Shown here: one piece after another, positions 12,826 to 25,800 of the stretch
Numbering within the stretch: the stretch's first letter is position 1
How the letters are laid out: each line of letters begins with the position of its first letter
From: Poronia punctata
Lineage: Eukaryota > Ascomycota > Sordariomycetes > Xylariales > Xylariaceae
Assembly: GCA_022579005.1 (NCBI GenBank)
Contig: MU401600.1
Location: 1-64,000, forward strand
Direction of reading: 5' to 3'
Length of the DNA stretch: 64,000 bases
Position numbers and translations under genes: made by a program
The notes under the pieces: generated by a model
Seen by the model: only the letters and a program-made list of their open reading frames with translations
Database searches by the model: none
Told to the model about the DNA's origin: nothing

Positions 12826-13107
12826 TCAAGACTGAACGTAGGCAGCGGGGCTCTCGCTTCCTGCCAATGCAACCCAAAATGACGAGAATAGGGTAAAGGT
12901 CAGTTGATTTAGCCACGTGCCGGCTACCTCGGCAATAACACCGCCGATACCCCGTAACGCCATCTCATAACGCAAGCGGTCGGATATCATCTTCTGGAAA
13001 GACACCTGTCTGAGTGATATCTGGTCGTAGCTATAGCCTATACCGACACAACCAGCCCCGCTGAAGAGAAACTGGACCCAGTCCGAGTAAGGATACCGTT
13101 GCTTCAT
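12826..13107 (-). CDS. Hypothetical open reading frame, 93 residues
   Basis: An ATG-initiated frame with a protein-like central part (ISDRLRYEMALRGIGGVIAE). It overlaps no better candidate and lies in a 3.7-kb gene-free gap. No domain is recognised and there is no supporting regulatory signal. It could be a remnant of a larger gene or chance. Confidence 0.18.
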   Translation of the reverse strand: MKQRYPYSDWVQFLFSGAGCVGIGYSYDQISLRQVSFQKMISDRLRYEMALRGIGGVIAEVAGTWLNQLTFTLFSSFWVALAGSESPAAYVQS

Positions 13108-13858
13108 GCCTTAGTACGGCACTGGACCGAGTCTATCTAGACGACAAAGTTACCACGCCGCGCGCTTTTGAACGGACTTCCTCGAGTGCCTAACCTCCTA
13201 GAAAATAGGTAAGAGAACGGCTGATGTAACGTACATGAGTCACGCTTTTAGCTCAGCCATCCGACCGTTGCCTATCTACCAACGTCGTGGATCTTCATCT
13301 ACCCGTCCTACATCGAAATCCTCAAGGAACCGGCTTGGGGCATTCCACTGCAATCGAAGAGATGTGTGCCTAATCCCGGGGCCCGCAAGGGCTCGTCTAG
13401 ACTCTGTGATGGACTCGTCAGGAGCGATTCACCTTTAGCTAAGCACTCCGTATTGCTGAGCCTGTCTATGTTTGGATCCAAAGGCTGATGCTAGGAGTGC
13501 CCATAGAAACTCCTAGTCGAGCCAGAGCGGACAGGGCATTGCTAGAGGAAGGAAGTTATTGTGGAAACACGATCTCGAAAGAAAAAAAGCCGTTACCTTT
13601 CGTTGCCGATTTTGTTAGGCAGGGAGACGGTCGAGATGCGCTCCAAGCGCAGCCCAGAAAGGTATATAAGGACGGCAAGAGACATGATGAGATTCATTTT
13701 GTACTCTAGAGACATTATCATCATCATCATCTTCTTCTTCTTCGTCCTCTTCATCAGACTAGAACGTACCGGTACTTCCGAACTTGAACACTCTCCATAC
13801 TTAACTCTAGCCCCTCCACACCTTGTGTTACACTCCGCAGAAGTCAAAAGCCCCCGCG

Positions 13859-13999
13859 ATGCCTTTCCAAATCGTCGCAGCGGTAGTTATCGAAGGTCAG
13901 GACACTTCTCAGGGTAGTACCTCGGGCTCGTCAAGCCAAGGTCCTGCACCACCACCTCGGCCAACTTCATCGTCAGTTTTTCCTGTCTTTCCGTCCTAG
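13859..13999 (+). CDS. Candidate small ORF, 46 residues
   Basis: The frame starts MPFQIVAAVVIEGQD and ends in a Ser/Pro-rich tail. It is preceded about 200 bases upstream by TATAAGG (near 13661) and by a pyrimidine-rich leader. It is too short to judge by composition, and a continuation by splicing is possible. No family is recognised. Confidence 0.15.
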   Translation: MPFQIVAAVVIEGQDTSQGSTSGSSSQGPAPPPRPTSSSVFPVFPS

Positions 14000-14339
14000 T
14001 GATATAATCAGGCTCATGAGACGCTAACACTCGCACAGTTAAATTCAGAAGTCACCTTCGTCTACTGCTTCTACACAGCACTTGTTCATAAAAAACTTTT
14101 CTTATATGTGGTGAGGAAATAAGCCTACCGTACCGTACGTACCACTAAGACTCTTTCAGCTGCTAACATCCTTTGTTTCTCACATAGGATTAGGTATACA
14201 ATATGTTATAGGGGATAGGGGGTATTATTCTATCCAAGGGACATGTCAAGTGCAAGAAGGAGGTGGGAGTAGTGGGTATTTCCAGGGGGATGAAAAAAAA
14301 ATAGAAACATATTAGAGGATCGAACACGTGGGAAACATG

Positions 14340-14363
14340 TATATATATATATATATATATATA
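14340..14363. repeat. (AT)n microsatellite
   Basis: About 12 uninterrupted AT units in the intergenic region downstream of smc3. Confidence 0.9.
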
Positions 14364-14916
14364 AGGTGGGTATTTTACCGTGTATATTTATAGATGAAGA
14401 TTGTACAAATTCTGCTGCTTTAGGTACTCTATGTTACCTTTGGTCGTCTTGTCGGGGACCGGGCGCGTGCACACGACAAGGATGTCATTTCCTACATAAA
14501 CGAGATAGCTAGATTCATGAAGCGAATAGATAGATGCGTGCTGGGATACTTTTATTTCTCCTTCCTTTCAACCATACACGTGACGTGAGTAAGACACGAG
14601 ACAGGGAAGCAAGAAAGCCTACGAATGTAAAGGTAGGTAATATATGATAAGCATCAACAAACACCTACAGCCGCAAGCTAACCTATGTGCGTCCGGGACG
14701 ACAAGCAACTTAGGGCCTGCCTGTCTGCCTGCCTGCCTTTATTCCCTTCCAACCAGAAAAAAAAAGGCCTCCATAACAAAACATACATACATACATAGTC
14801 AAGGGGTAATACCGTCTTCGTGAACTCCATCGCCCTATAAAAGAAATCTTACCGCATACCGTACGCCCAACACGTCTCCGCTCTTCTTCTTCTTTTTTTT
14901 TTTTTTGGCTCCTGAT

Positions 14917-17900
14917 TTATTTTGGTGCCTGGCCCTCGACAAAGTCAAGGGCTTGTGCTGTACTGACGCAGTTGATCGTACTGTTCTTATTCCTAAACAG
15001 AACACCGTAACATTTATCAGCCACGTGGACGATTTCCGGTCGGAATGTCGTACAGATGAACTGCGTCCCTGCCGTGCCGGAGATGGACTGCAAAAGCGCG
15101 GCGACAGCCGTACGATATTGCGCGTCGAGGTTTGCGTCTACCTCATCAAAGATGACCATCGGGCTGGATTCGGTTTGTTGGAGTGCAAAGATTAAGCAGA
15201 GCGCACACAAACCTGCAAGCCGGGGGAGGGCGAGTTAGCACATTTGATGCGATAGGGTAGAACAGAGAAGAGACTGGGAGAGACAGCAGAAAGAAGACAA
15301 ACAGAAAGGGGGATAAATGGGACACATACTCTTTTGACCTCCGGATAGCTGCTGGATACGTTGCTGCTCATCGGCTATTTTGGAGTTGAAGGAGACACTG
15401 ATACCAACGCCTGTGTAATTCTCCACGCTGCGTCGCTGTTCGTCATCCGACTCGTCAGGGTCTACTCGCCTATCTGTTCGCCTTTGGATGACAAGGCGTC
15501 CATGGCCGGCTGGTACAAGCTGTTCGAAAATGGTTGCGAACTCCTTTGAAACTTGCTTGAAGGTCCGCTCGATGGCTTCGTCTTTCCGCTGATCCAAATG
15601 TTGAACCAGTTCCTCGATAGACTGTTGCGACTGGTCCAGTTCTTGGCGTCGCTTCATCAGCTGTTCTTGCTGAACGGTGAAACTGTTGTATTGCTCGAGG
15701 GCCTTTTTGTTGACGTGCTTATATTTTTTGAGCGCGTCTGCCACTTTCTTGAGCCTATTGCTAATCTGCCTTCGGTGTTAGCAGGCTGGGTCATGTGTCG
15801 AGCTCGAAAAGCGACGAAGCGAGAGGGAATGTGCGTGTGTACGCGCGTTTGAGGGGTTGGTGGAGTGAATGAAGCCTTACCGTCTTAGCATCGAAACGCT
15901 CATATTTGAATGCATCGTCGGGCACTATTCCAAGATCGCGAATATTCTTGGCACACTCGGCAGCTCGTGCCGTCAGCAGTGCCTTCTTTTGAATATTACG
16001 ATCTATCCTCTTTTGTTGCTTGGCGATTTCTCTGGCGATCTCCTGGAGTTCCTCCTCTTTTTGTCCCTTCTGCTTTCTGAGCGAGTTGACCTTGGTTTCA
16101 ATGGCGTCGAGCTGCCTCTCGTTCTCCTGCAGCTGGCTGTCAATCAAAGCTGTCGATTCCTGGGCTTTCTTGAGCTCTCGCTTCGCGTCTCTCAGGTCGT
16201 CACTGCCACTAGCAGCGCCTTCGATAGCTTGGCTGGTGAGCTGATCGAGCTTCAGCCGGAGATTGGTCCGTAGGTCGAGTTCAAGCTTTTGCCTTCGATT
16301 TTCGAGTTCTCGCCGGTTCGCGCTCACTTCGTTCCATTCTCTCTGTAGTTCTTGTACCTGCAAACTGAAACCTTCAAGTTGTCGCTCTTCCGCAGCAGTG
16401 AGGGCTTTCTTGAATTCCGACGCCAACTCGGCCTCGTGAGCGCTCAGAATGTCGCCAAACTCCTTCATATTCTTATCGACCAGATCTCTCCGCTCGATGG
16501 CCGCCTCGAGTCGATCTCGCGCCAAAGCTACCTGGCTGTTTTTCGTATTCAGCTCCGTGCGGAGGGGGCCATGGCTATTGTCCATTTGGCGAAGCTGCTG
16601 CTCTGCTTTGCGTTCCTCGCCCTGCGCGTGACTGACTTCTTGGTCCTTCTTCTCCAGCGCCGCCGAGAGCACGCGTGCCTCTTCCTGTAACCGAGCATGT
16701 CTGTCCCGTGACTCTTCTAGAGAATGCAGAGCATCCAACCGCGAGCCACGGGGATCGACGTATCCGCCTGTCATAGCTCCGCGTTTGTTGGTGGTATCGC
16801 CGTCGAGCGTCACCACGTTCACACCATGGCTCTTGGCATATTGGCTGCCGATGGTCAGATCACGGCAGACGATGGTGGTGCCAAATACTTGGCGAAACGC
16901 CTTTTCGTACTCCGGGTTGAATTTGAGCTTGTTGAGCAAGGGTATGGCATCTTGGGCATTCGGCAGTTTTGCATGTTTCGGCTGGAGCCTCGACAGTGGC
17001 ATGAACGTGATTCTTCCCCCAGATTGCTTCTGTAGGGCGTTGACCAAGAACGATGCCGTCTCATCCGTGTCGACGACATAGTGGAACAGACTCGCACCTG
17101 CAACCTGTTCGACGGGCAGACGATAGGCGTCGTCGACTGTCAGCAGTTCTGCCAAGGTGCCGTACGCGCCCGGGATATCGTGTTTCTGCTTCAGACGGCG
17201 AATAGATTCCAGGCCTAACCAGGTGCTAGAGTCCATGCTCTTCCGTAGCACGTGCTCGGCCTTGACCATTTCTTCCTGCGCATCCGATAGTTCCTTGTCT
17301 AGCGCGTCGTCCTGTTTCCGTATCTGCTTTATTTCTTCTTGCAGTTTATGGACCACATCTTTGGCCTTGTTGTACTTTTCCGACAGCGCGGCTCGATCAC
17401 TGCTGAACGCGCCATTCTTTTGCCGCAAACCCTCGATTTCGTCCTCCAATTCCTGGATCGAGGACTGGATGTTGGTAACTTGCTCTTCGGCGTCGAGACG
17501 GGTAGCTTTCTGTGTGCTCAAAGTCATATTCAAGTCGTCGATTTCTTTCTTGAGCCAATTGTCCCGTTCCGCCTTGCTTCGGAACTGGGTTCCTCTCGTC
17601 TGTTTCGTGAAGAGTCGTTGTCGTCCGGCTTCTGCAGTATCAAGAGCCTGCCTGACTTCTGCTTCCGTTGCTTTCCTCTTCGCCAGCTCCGGCATTAACT
17701 TCTTCAGTTCCGACTCCTTCGAGGCGATGGCGGCCTTGACGCGTTTAAGTTCGGCGAGCTGTTCTTCTTTCGATTGTTCGTGGGCCGACAGGCTGTCCGA
17801 AAGGTTCTTGACGGCTAATTCGGCCTTTGCTCTCGCTTTTGCGTTCCCGCGACGGTCTTCGTCCAGCTGACGTCGGTCCAGGCGAAGGAGCTCTACTTGT

Positions 17901-18817
17901 TTTTGCAACTTGTGGATCTCGGAATCTAGCGAGGAAATGACCTTTTCGCCCGCGCTATATGCGTCTCGGTTCTCATCCGTGTCTTCGATACCACCTTGAC
18001 GTGACTCTTCAAGTTCCTCCAGCGCTTCTTCCACGGCGATTTGATCCTTGCGGTGGTATGCGTATTCTAGACAGCGGCGTTCGCGGTCCTTGTCTTGGTA
18101 GCCTCGCAGCTCCTCTTTCTCTTCCTCAAGTTCACCTAAGCGCTCTTTTATATAGTCTAATAATTCGTCGATCTTGTCTCGCTTGTTATTCGTATCTGCC
18201 ATGATCTTGAGGGATTCGGTTCGGCGGGTTTCGTAGACTTGTGTTCCGGCAACCTCCTTGAGGAGGTTCAACCGATCGGACTCTTTCATATTCGTGAGGG
18301 CTGTGACTCGCCCTTGCGGAACAATATAATATGGGTTGGATTTAGAGAAGCCGGCCGTCTCTAACAGATTGGTTACGTCGACTTTCGTGACAACCTTCTT
18401 ATCAAGCGAATATTCGTCCTTTTTCAAGCCGATTGTTCGGCGGAGAATGACTTCCTTGTTGCCCGTGTGGAATCGGTCGTCGGTATTGTCGAATATAATC
18501 TCCACGTATGCCGACATGACGGCCGAGCCAGAACCTTCGTGCAAAAGCGCCTGACGTTCCTCACGACTCATTTGGGTGTATGCATCGCTAAGAACGAACC
18601 GAATCGCTGCAAAGAAGTTACTTTTTCCCGAGCCATTGCGGCCTACGATGACGTTGGTTTTCGGCGAGAAAGGCTCCATGACCGTTTGGTCTTTGTAGCT
18701 GCATCATTGTCAGAGATAGTGCGATGATAGACGGTCTCCTTCCCGAAGACTTCGGCGCGCCGCGCGCGGTTGCCCTCACCTTTTGAAGCCCTGAATAATG
18801 ATCTGCTTGATATACAT
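14917..18817 (-). CDS. smc3: Cohesin subunit Smc3 (structural maintenance of chromosomes 3)
   Basis: Four exons, complement(14917..15212, 15330..15765, 15881..18698, 18780..18817), 1195 residues, matching the usual length of about 1200. Introns are 117, 115 and 81 nt. Smc3 pairs with Smc1 and the kleisin to form the ring that holds sister chromatids together. The N-terminus MYIKQIIIQGFKSYKDQT is typical. The Walker A loop GRNGSGKSN is at 32-40. The KKD of GLKKDEY near 105-110 corresponds to the lysines acetylated by Eco1 in the family. Long coiled coils flank a hinge at roughly 510-690 (conserved GAYGTLAELL, later GAMTGGY). The ABC signature LSGGQKSL is at 1092-1099 and the Walker B DEVDANLD starts at 1120. 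The signature Ser codon is split by the last intron, and splicing restores it exactly. Confidence 0.97.
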
Positions 18818-21800
18818 GGTCGCGACAGGTGCTGCCGACCGGGCAGCGCGTACAGGGTGTTAGATGAACGTCTCAATATACATGGGATTAGCGATATGGG
18901 CGATTTGTGTGCTTGGAAACGGACTCAGCAATATTCGAACAGTATATCTGTTGAGGTAAAGTCGTCGGTACGGGTAATTATTTACGGACGCGTCGTATGA
19001 GGCGCGAGTTGCTGATGGCTGTGGGGGGGGGTTCACGGCCTTGGAGAGTGGGGCGGGTATGGAGAGTTAGCCAGTCACCCAGTAACATGATTTGCCGTAC
19101 GTATCTTAAAAGTTCAACCTTTGGAAATTGGCAACGCTGCCAAGCTCTCTTGTGCATACGTTGTACATGGCCATGCACACGTAGTAAACCCTTGGACAAA
19201 TAGTAAAACGGTTTCTTCAGACGCTTATCGATTAATATTAATATACCGCTGTACACAGTGTGCAGAACCTACCATACACTTACACGTAGATACGATAGGT
19301 CCATCTAAGCTACCTGTCACCCACACCTCAGCCACAGTCAAGCTTCCCGGGGTACGGTACAGTCCATTACAGTACTAGGTATTTGTACTACGAGTACAAG
19401 TACATAAAAAGAAAGTGACAGGATTGAACTTCTATTTACGAGTACCTTACACACTTCGTACATGTATCGTCACCACCAAGTCTGGCTTTTGTCATTCAGA
19501 GCGTGTAAACATGGCTCTCGCTGTAAATACTAGGTAATAGGATGTTGCATGGTGACTTGAGAAGTGTTAAAAAGGCCCAGAGTCCCATCAGTATGGTATC
19601 GATGGTTCTATGTTTCAGCAGTCAACCTGGCACCTGGATTGAAGTCGGGGGTAGACAAGCAAAAGCCACTGCGACTACTCGTATAGAAGTAGATGGTACT
19701 CGTACGAGTACACACGTAAATGTCCTCCTACCTATATGGCATGATATACTACTCGTAAGCAGTCAACAGACCCTCAAGTAGTCAAAAGACCGCAGTCAAG
19801 CTAGAGATGCGTACGTGTACGAGATATCTAGGTTATAAACTTCAATATTAAGGTGACTGTCGCCTTACGAGTACACAGAAATGGTAAAACATGTTGGCAG
19901 ACCGTCAGTCTTCCCGCTGCCAAGCTACCGAGTACAGTTTACCATTACCCGGTGGCCACACTAAAATGAAGACATCGGAGAAGGCTGTAGCCTGTAGGCG
20001 AGGTACCTATAAACGCAGTGCATCATGATCTAGCATCGACGCAGCCCGAAACTGACTTGTTAGGTACCGATCCAATCTGCCCAAATTCAGCAGATACCAA
20101 ACTGTACCAAGAAAAAAAATAACTTCCTGGGCATAACATGGTGTTACCCGTTGTCAGTTGACGATAGATACCTCTCAACCAGGGTGTTATCTAACAATAG
20201 CATGCCAATGATTTCGATATACACACCAATTCTATGGGTGCAGATGGCAGGAACATTCCATTTTACCAATGTCACCACCTTTGGTACACGTATAGGGCTC
20301 CAGACCTATCGCAACTTAGTATCTGAATGGACTACGTACCTTAGATAGAGAATGGTCAGCTACCTACCTTAGGTACTTACTTAACCTACGAGTAGTACCT
20401 TAGATGCTCCCACATCGTGTGGTAGGTGGTCGACCCTCGATGGATTGTCGGTATGTACGATAGTATTCTGATCTTGGATCTGGAAATTGAGCCCTGTGTC
20501 GATCATGCTATGTCTGTTGCTGTACCAACAATTGTTTGAGACTAGACTAATGCGGGTGGTAGATTACATGTGCGGTTAGTCATGAGGATTTAGTTAGATG
20601 TACTACGTAGATGTATAGACACATTATCAATGCCTAATAATTCGATGCACAAATATTTCTTGGTTGGTAGTATACATTTAGGGAAAGTTTCAAGTTGTGT
20701 TTTGACATGAAGCCTATGATAATATATTCCTTGGACTAGAGCGGTTCTTTCTACATTGGTCAAGATGATGTAAGTACCTCTTACCTACCATGTACTTACA
20801 GAGCTAGATAGTGGATCCAACTACATTACATACCTATTGCTGCAGCTACCTGCAGGCCTGCCTAGAGCCAGCAAACATAGACAAGCTTAAACCTATTCAG
20901 GACTAACCTATTGTGCATTACTGCATGGTGGTAATCGTAATACCAGCGCACTTAACCAAGACAGGCGATCGTGCACATTACGTAGGTATATGTAGCCAAT
21001 ACTAGACGGTACCTATATCTTAGTGCAGGACACCTATTACCCCAGTCCCTTATTTTATCGACTTGCTTGGCCTACACTACAGGCTACGTACTTGACGAGC
21101 AAAGGTCAAGCATAATGTCTAGACCAGCAAATAAAGCAAAAGAGAGCATGTAGAGTAGCAATCTTCGCCTTAATATATCCTTAGGGGTTTTTTTTTAATT
21201 TCAACGTAGGAAGGAAGTTAAGAGAAGGCATAACCTAAATCAAACATTACCTCTAAACTGGTGTCCGGGTGTCCGGGTGTCTGGGGTCGCAGGCTTACGG
21301 CTCAAAACTGCAATTATTGAAAATGACAAGAGGTCATCGTACAAGGGACAAGAGGCGTGCTTGAAGGTACATGAGTTTACAGGCTAATTCATAGAGAGTG
21401 CCGTACACTCAAAGTACTGACAACAAAGACCAGTAAAACGAATTCTCGCTCTTTTGATGATGGCAGTGGTAAGTGGGGCGTGACAGAAACATTCAGGGAA
21501 AGGCGCGGGAGCATGGGCCAGCTAGTCAAAGGTAAAAAAATGCATGACCCACTCCCGACTGCCCCCAACTACCATCCTTGCAGCTTACCTATAAAAGTAT
21601 CAGTCCAAATACAAGAGGAACCGGCGCGCCGATTCCAAAAGTCAGACCTTGAGCTGCATTTCGTTCCCACTACCGAAGAGTCCAGCTGCCCAGCAGCAGC
21701 ACCCAATCCCAACCAGCCAACCACACCAGACGTATCTGCTCTGCGCACGTACCACGTTGAGCGCGCAACGCCCTTTTCATTCAACCTCCAATTACCTTAC

Positions 21801-22859
21801 CTACAGTACGCCAGGGTTGTCCTTACTAAAAACCAGCTATCCGAGCAGTGTCCGGTTTAGGCAATGCACATCTACAAGTACATCACTTGACAAAAGACAC
21901 AATAGTTGTTGCCAGTTCTTGGCCGTTGAACCAACACGAGGAAGGTACATATAACAGTTCTTAAACTTATACATAAGGTACACATATACATCTACCTCCA
22001 GCTGCACCAGAAAGGGCAGGCGGCCCTTACACATTCAGAAAGCGCATTCCTAGCTTGGGGGATGTACCTTCAATGAGAACTTCACACGCATGTAGCAATA
22101 AGTCTTCTTCCCTTCAAAGGCCTCTCTTACAACCGTTGTAGTGTTTGACTCATCCGCGATTCAAAATAATAGGCTATAAACCATAATTATATACGGTTGA
22201 AGTTTGCAGGGATCGGGCAGACCGTGTAAGTGATTTATAATCTTTTCCTTCTGAAGCAGATCCTCAACTTTCATAACCCAACCTCTCAGGTTGCCTTACA
22301 CATCCCCTACAAACCTCACTCATTTACATCTGCGCCGTTGAGCTTTCACCATGAACTCGGATTCCGCTTTTATTGCTGTTTATTTTACTCTGTTCCACCA
22401 AATACACAGATAACCCAATTCCTCACAGACCCTCTCCCAACACAGCCCGTATGAACACAAATGGGATGTCACTCTTCCAGTCAAGCAACCATGAAGCAGC
22501 ATGAAAAGCTTCATCAGCTAGTCAGACCATTCTATTCCACATAAGCCAAGCTACCTCATCAAATGCCGCCCCTTCCAGGGCAAAAGGAGGTACTTACCAT
22601 ACTTACATCAAGAAACGTCAAGTTGACGGGGCTGCAATCAGTTATCAAGGTTGTGGCACGTATGCATCCATACAAGCGTTCCCATATCACCCAGCTTTTT
22701 ATACCATCTACATCTGTGGTAATAGTTGCGGCTTCACTCACATTATCAATTGCCCTTTTTCTTCTAGTAAGTACTATACAGGTAGCTAACTGTGTCCGTT
22801 CATCAGTAGTATCATGAAATTCAGATTCTGCCTTTGCAGCCCAGGAGTGACTTGCGAGA
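18818..22859. other. 4-kb intergenic region between divergent smc3 and mot1
   Basis: Promoters for smc3 (left end) and mot1 (right end) must lie here. The middle, about 19.3-21.2 kb, is full of short words such as TACGAGTA, TACCTA and TAGGTA; eight copies of TACGAGTA or its complement lie between 19389 and 20387. A GGTGTCC unit is repeated about three times near 21260. Several open frames of 60-130 codons exist (e.g. 21480-21860 +) but none shows a domain or protein-like conservation I can recognise. Confidence 0.55.
19696..19711. repeat. 16-bp perfect palindrome GTACTCGTACGAGTAC
   Basis: The sequence equals its own reverse complement. It is made by two overlapping copies of the octamer TACGAGTA in opposite orientation. 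The same octamer is scattered through the intergenic DNA of the window. Confidence 0.9.
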
Positions 22860-25800
22860 ATGGCATCGAGGTAAGCCCCCTTCCGCTTAATTGGCCAAAC
22901 CCCTTACGTCTGCATCTAAGCTAACCAACATGTATGTGCAGGCTTGATCGCCTTGTGACGTGAGTAACTGATAACGATAAGCTATTTAACTTCTCGGCTC
23001 TTTATCTAACAGGCACTGTAGGATCCTGGAGACGGGAAGCACCAGGCTGATCAAGGACACCGCCGTCAATCAACTTGCAGATTGGCAAAAGCAGCATCCC
23101 GATGAACTTTTCAATCTCTTAAGTAGAGTTGTGTCGTATCTTCGACACAAGGACTGGGACACTCGGTCTACAGCTGCCAAAGCTATTGGGAAGATCATCG
23201 AGAATGCGCCTCTCTATGACCCCAACGAGGATGAGGGCCCCGAAGCCGGGCCGAAGCCGGAAATCAAAAGGGATTATGACCTCATCAAGAAGGAGGAGGA
23301 GGATGCCATACAACCTTTCCCGGGCGAGGAGTATTACAGACCTGAATTGCTTGATGTGTCCGCCGTGCTTAAAAATGGGCGGGAATTATTACGAACCGGC
23401 CCCAGTGTCGATTATGCGTTTGCGAACTTGGACCCTCAAGCTCGGTTGACATATATGAAGAAGACCCTGAACGGCCGCCTGGGACTCCTAGGCAGACCGT
23501 TTGAAGACGACGAGATCCCACTCCCTATTGAGAAGTCTGGAAGCCCCTCTACTCTTCTCGAACCAACATCACAGGGCGATTTGGCTCGCCAAGAAACCTT
23601 TGCCGGCACTGGCCCAGGTCAGTCTGCGGAGGAGGCGGGTTTAAGCGCCAGGCAGAAAAACGCACTGAAGAGGAAACGTAAGAAGGAGCTGCAAAAGGCG
23701 GCGCAGGGTAAAGTAGGGTTTGGGGATCTCTCGATACGGCGATCATTTACTGCTGGCTCGGAGGGGTTCGACGACACACCTCTGGGAGAGAGTGATTCCA
23801 AGAAAACCGGAAAGAACGATTACTTCAGCCTTGAACGACCTGCCGACATAGACGAAAGCAGTAAAGTTGTATCCGAGTTCAAGGGCCCCTCGGTCGCCAT
23901 CAAGTCGGAAATCGAGGCAGACGAAGAGTTGCAAGGGTCCGAGTGGCCATATGAACGTTTATGCGAGTTTCTAAAACTTGATATCTTCGATCCGCAATGG
24001 GAGACACGTCACGGCGCAGCGCTAGGCTTAAGAGAGATCCTTCGAGTGCATGGCGCAGGTGCTGGTAGGTTGAGAGGCAAAAGCAGGAGGGAGAACGATG
24101 CCCTTAACAGACGATGGCTGGACGACATGGCTTGTAGGCTGTGTTGTGTACTCATGCTCGACAGGTTCACCGACTACGCCTCCGATACCAGTGTTGCACC
24201 TATCAGAGAGACCGTAGGCCAGTCTTTAGGCTCTTGCCTGAAGCACCTGGCACCCGAATCTGTCTACAATATCTACCAGATACTGTTGCGGATGGTCATG
24301 CAGCAAGACGTAGGCATCGACAGACATGTCTGGGCGGTTTGCCACGGCGGTATGGTCGGACTACGGTATGTGGTGGCGGTTAGGAAGGATCTGCTGCTCC
24401 AGCACAGCCATATGATCGATGGCGTAGTCCAGGCCGTGATGAAAGGTCTCGGCGATAACGACGACGACGTGCGTTCCGTCAGCGCTGCAACGCTGATACC
24501 CATGGCACGAGAGTTTGTCCAGATGCGGCCCGGCTCCCTGAACGAACTGATTAGTATCGTGTGGGAGAGCCTGTCTAGCCTTGGGGACGATCTGAGCGCT
24601 AGCACCGGAAAAATTATGGATCTCCTGGCAACGCTCTGTGGCTTCCCTGAGGTCCTCAGTGCTATGAAGAGCCTAGCCGAACATGATGAAGAGAGCTCGT
24701 TCACCCTTCTTGTACCTCGACTCTACCCCTTCCTTCGACACACAATCACCTCGGTTCGGCTAGCAGTGCTCAAGGCACTGATGACGTTTGTCGACCTCGG
24801 CGTCGAATCCCAGGGCTGGCTAGACGGTAAGATCCTTCGTCTTGTTTTCCAGAATATATTGGTAGAACGTGACGCGGAGACACTCAAAATGTCGTTACGG
24901 TTGTGGGCCGCATTGGTCAGGTGTTTTGCTAGGAATCCGGAGCAACTCGCCAGTGAATTTGCGCCGCACATCGACGCTCTCATGCAGCTAACTCTTCACC
25001 CTGTGGGTGTGCCTCGCCAGCCGATTCCCATGAACGGCTCGCTTTTCCAGAAGCCGTCCGGGGGCACTTACAGCGTCCCGGGCATAATACCTATTCCGCC
25101 CCGGAAACCCTCGGATGCAGAGGCGGGCGAGAGGGCACCTAAGCGTCGCAGGAAGTCCACCAAGGTTGAAGAAGCCGTGACCACTACCCACTCGCACGAT
25201 CTCGACGGCCACATGATGCAAGGAGACGTTGACCTTGTCGGCTTGGACACGCTCATCCGTTCTCGTGTCTCGGCTGCCAGCGCGATGGGTCTCATCATGT
25301 CTCTTGTCCCGCCACACCACTTGGAGTCTTACGACGCCATTCTGATTCCGGGCTTGAGCTCTTCGTACTCTTCCACCCAGCTCACTGCCTGCATAGTCAT
25401 AGACGAGTATGCGGAGAATGGCGCGCTCTCCAATACAGACACGTCGAAATATGCAGGCGAGCTGCTCAGGATCATCGATGGCGATCGCCCAGCGCAGTAC
25501 CGAGACTTGGTCAGCTACGTACAACGGGTCCGGTCGCAATGCCAGCAACTCGTCAACTTGTTTAGGGATCACGGCAAAGTGTCGCAGCAGAAGCTACCCT
25601 CCCTGGCAGTCGTGGTTCAAGGAGAAGCTGAGGCCGGCCCTACGGCTTTCTCTCTGGCTAACGCCGATAAGTGTGTAACGGACGATTATGAGCGACTGAA
25701 GAAGGCCATGGCCCCGGCGCAGCGTCTCATAGCACTCCAGCAACTCAACGAAGCCAGGCAAGACGCCGTGTCGGCTATCGAGGAGGCGAAGTCGATCAAA

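Larger units (their letters stand above)
11196..14916. other. 3.7-kb region between cdc37 promoter and smc3 3' end
   Basis: Holds the cdc37 promoter (just right of 11195) and the smc3 3' UTR (left of 14917). Three weak coding-like stretches are listed separately (12151-12360, 12826-13107, 13859-13999). An (AT)n tract lies at 14340-14363 and a CAT/CTT-rich tract at about 13718-13755. TACGAGTA occurs at 11738. No other gene or RNA is recognisable. Confidence 0.55.

Noticed and set aside
17157..17870. 237-residue Ser/Cys-rich open frame on the + strand
   Set aside because: Antisense to the coiled-coil part of smc3; low-complexity composition typical of reverse reading of Glu/Lys-rich helices.
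21480..21860. 126-residue open frame upstream of mot1
   Set aside because: No domain, poor start context and no protein-like pattern; probably spacer sequence.
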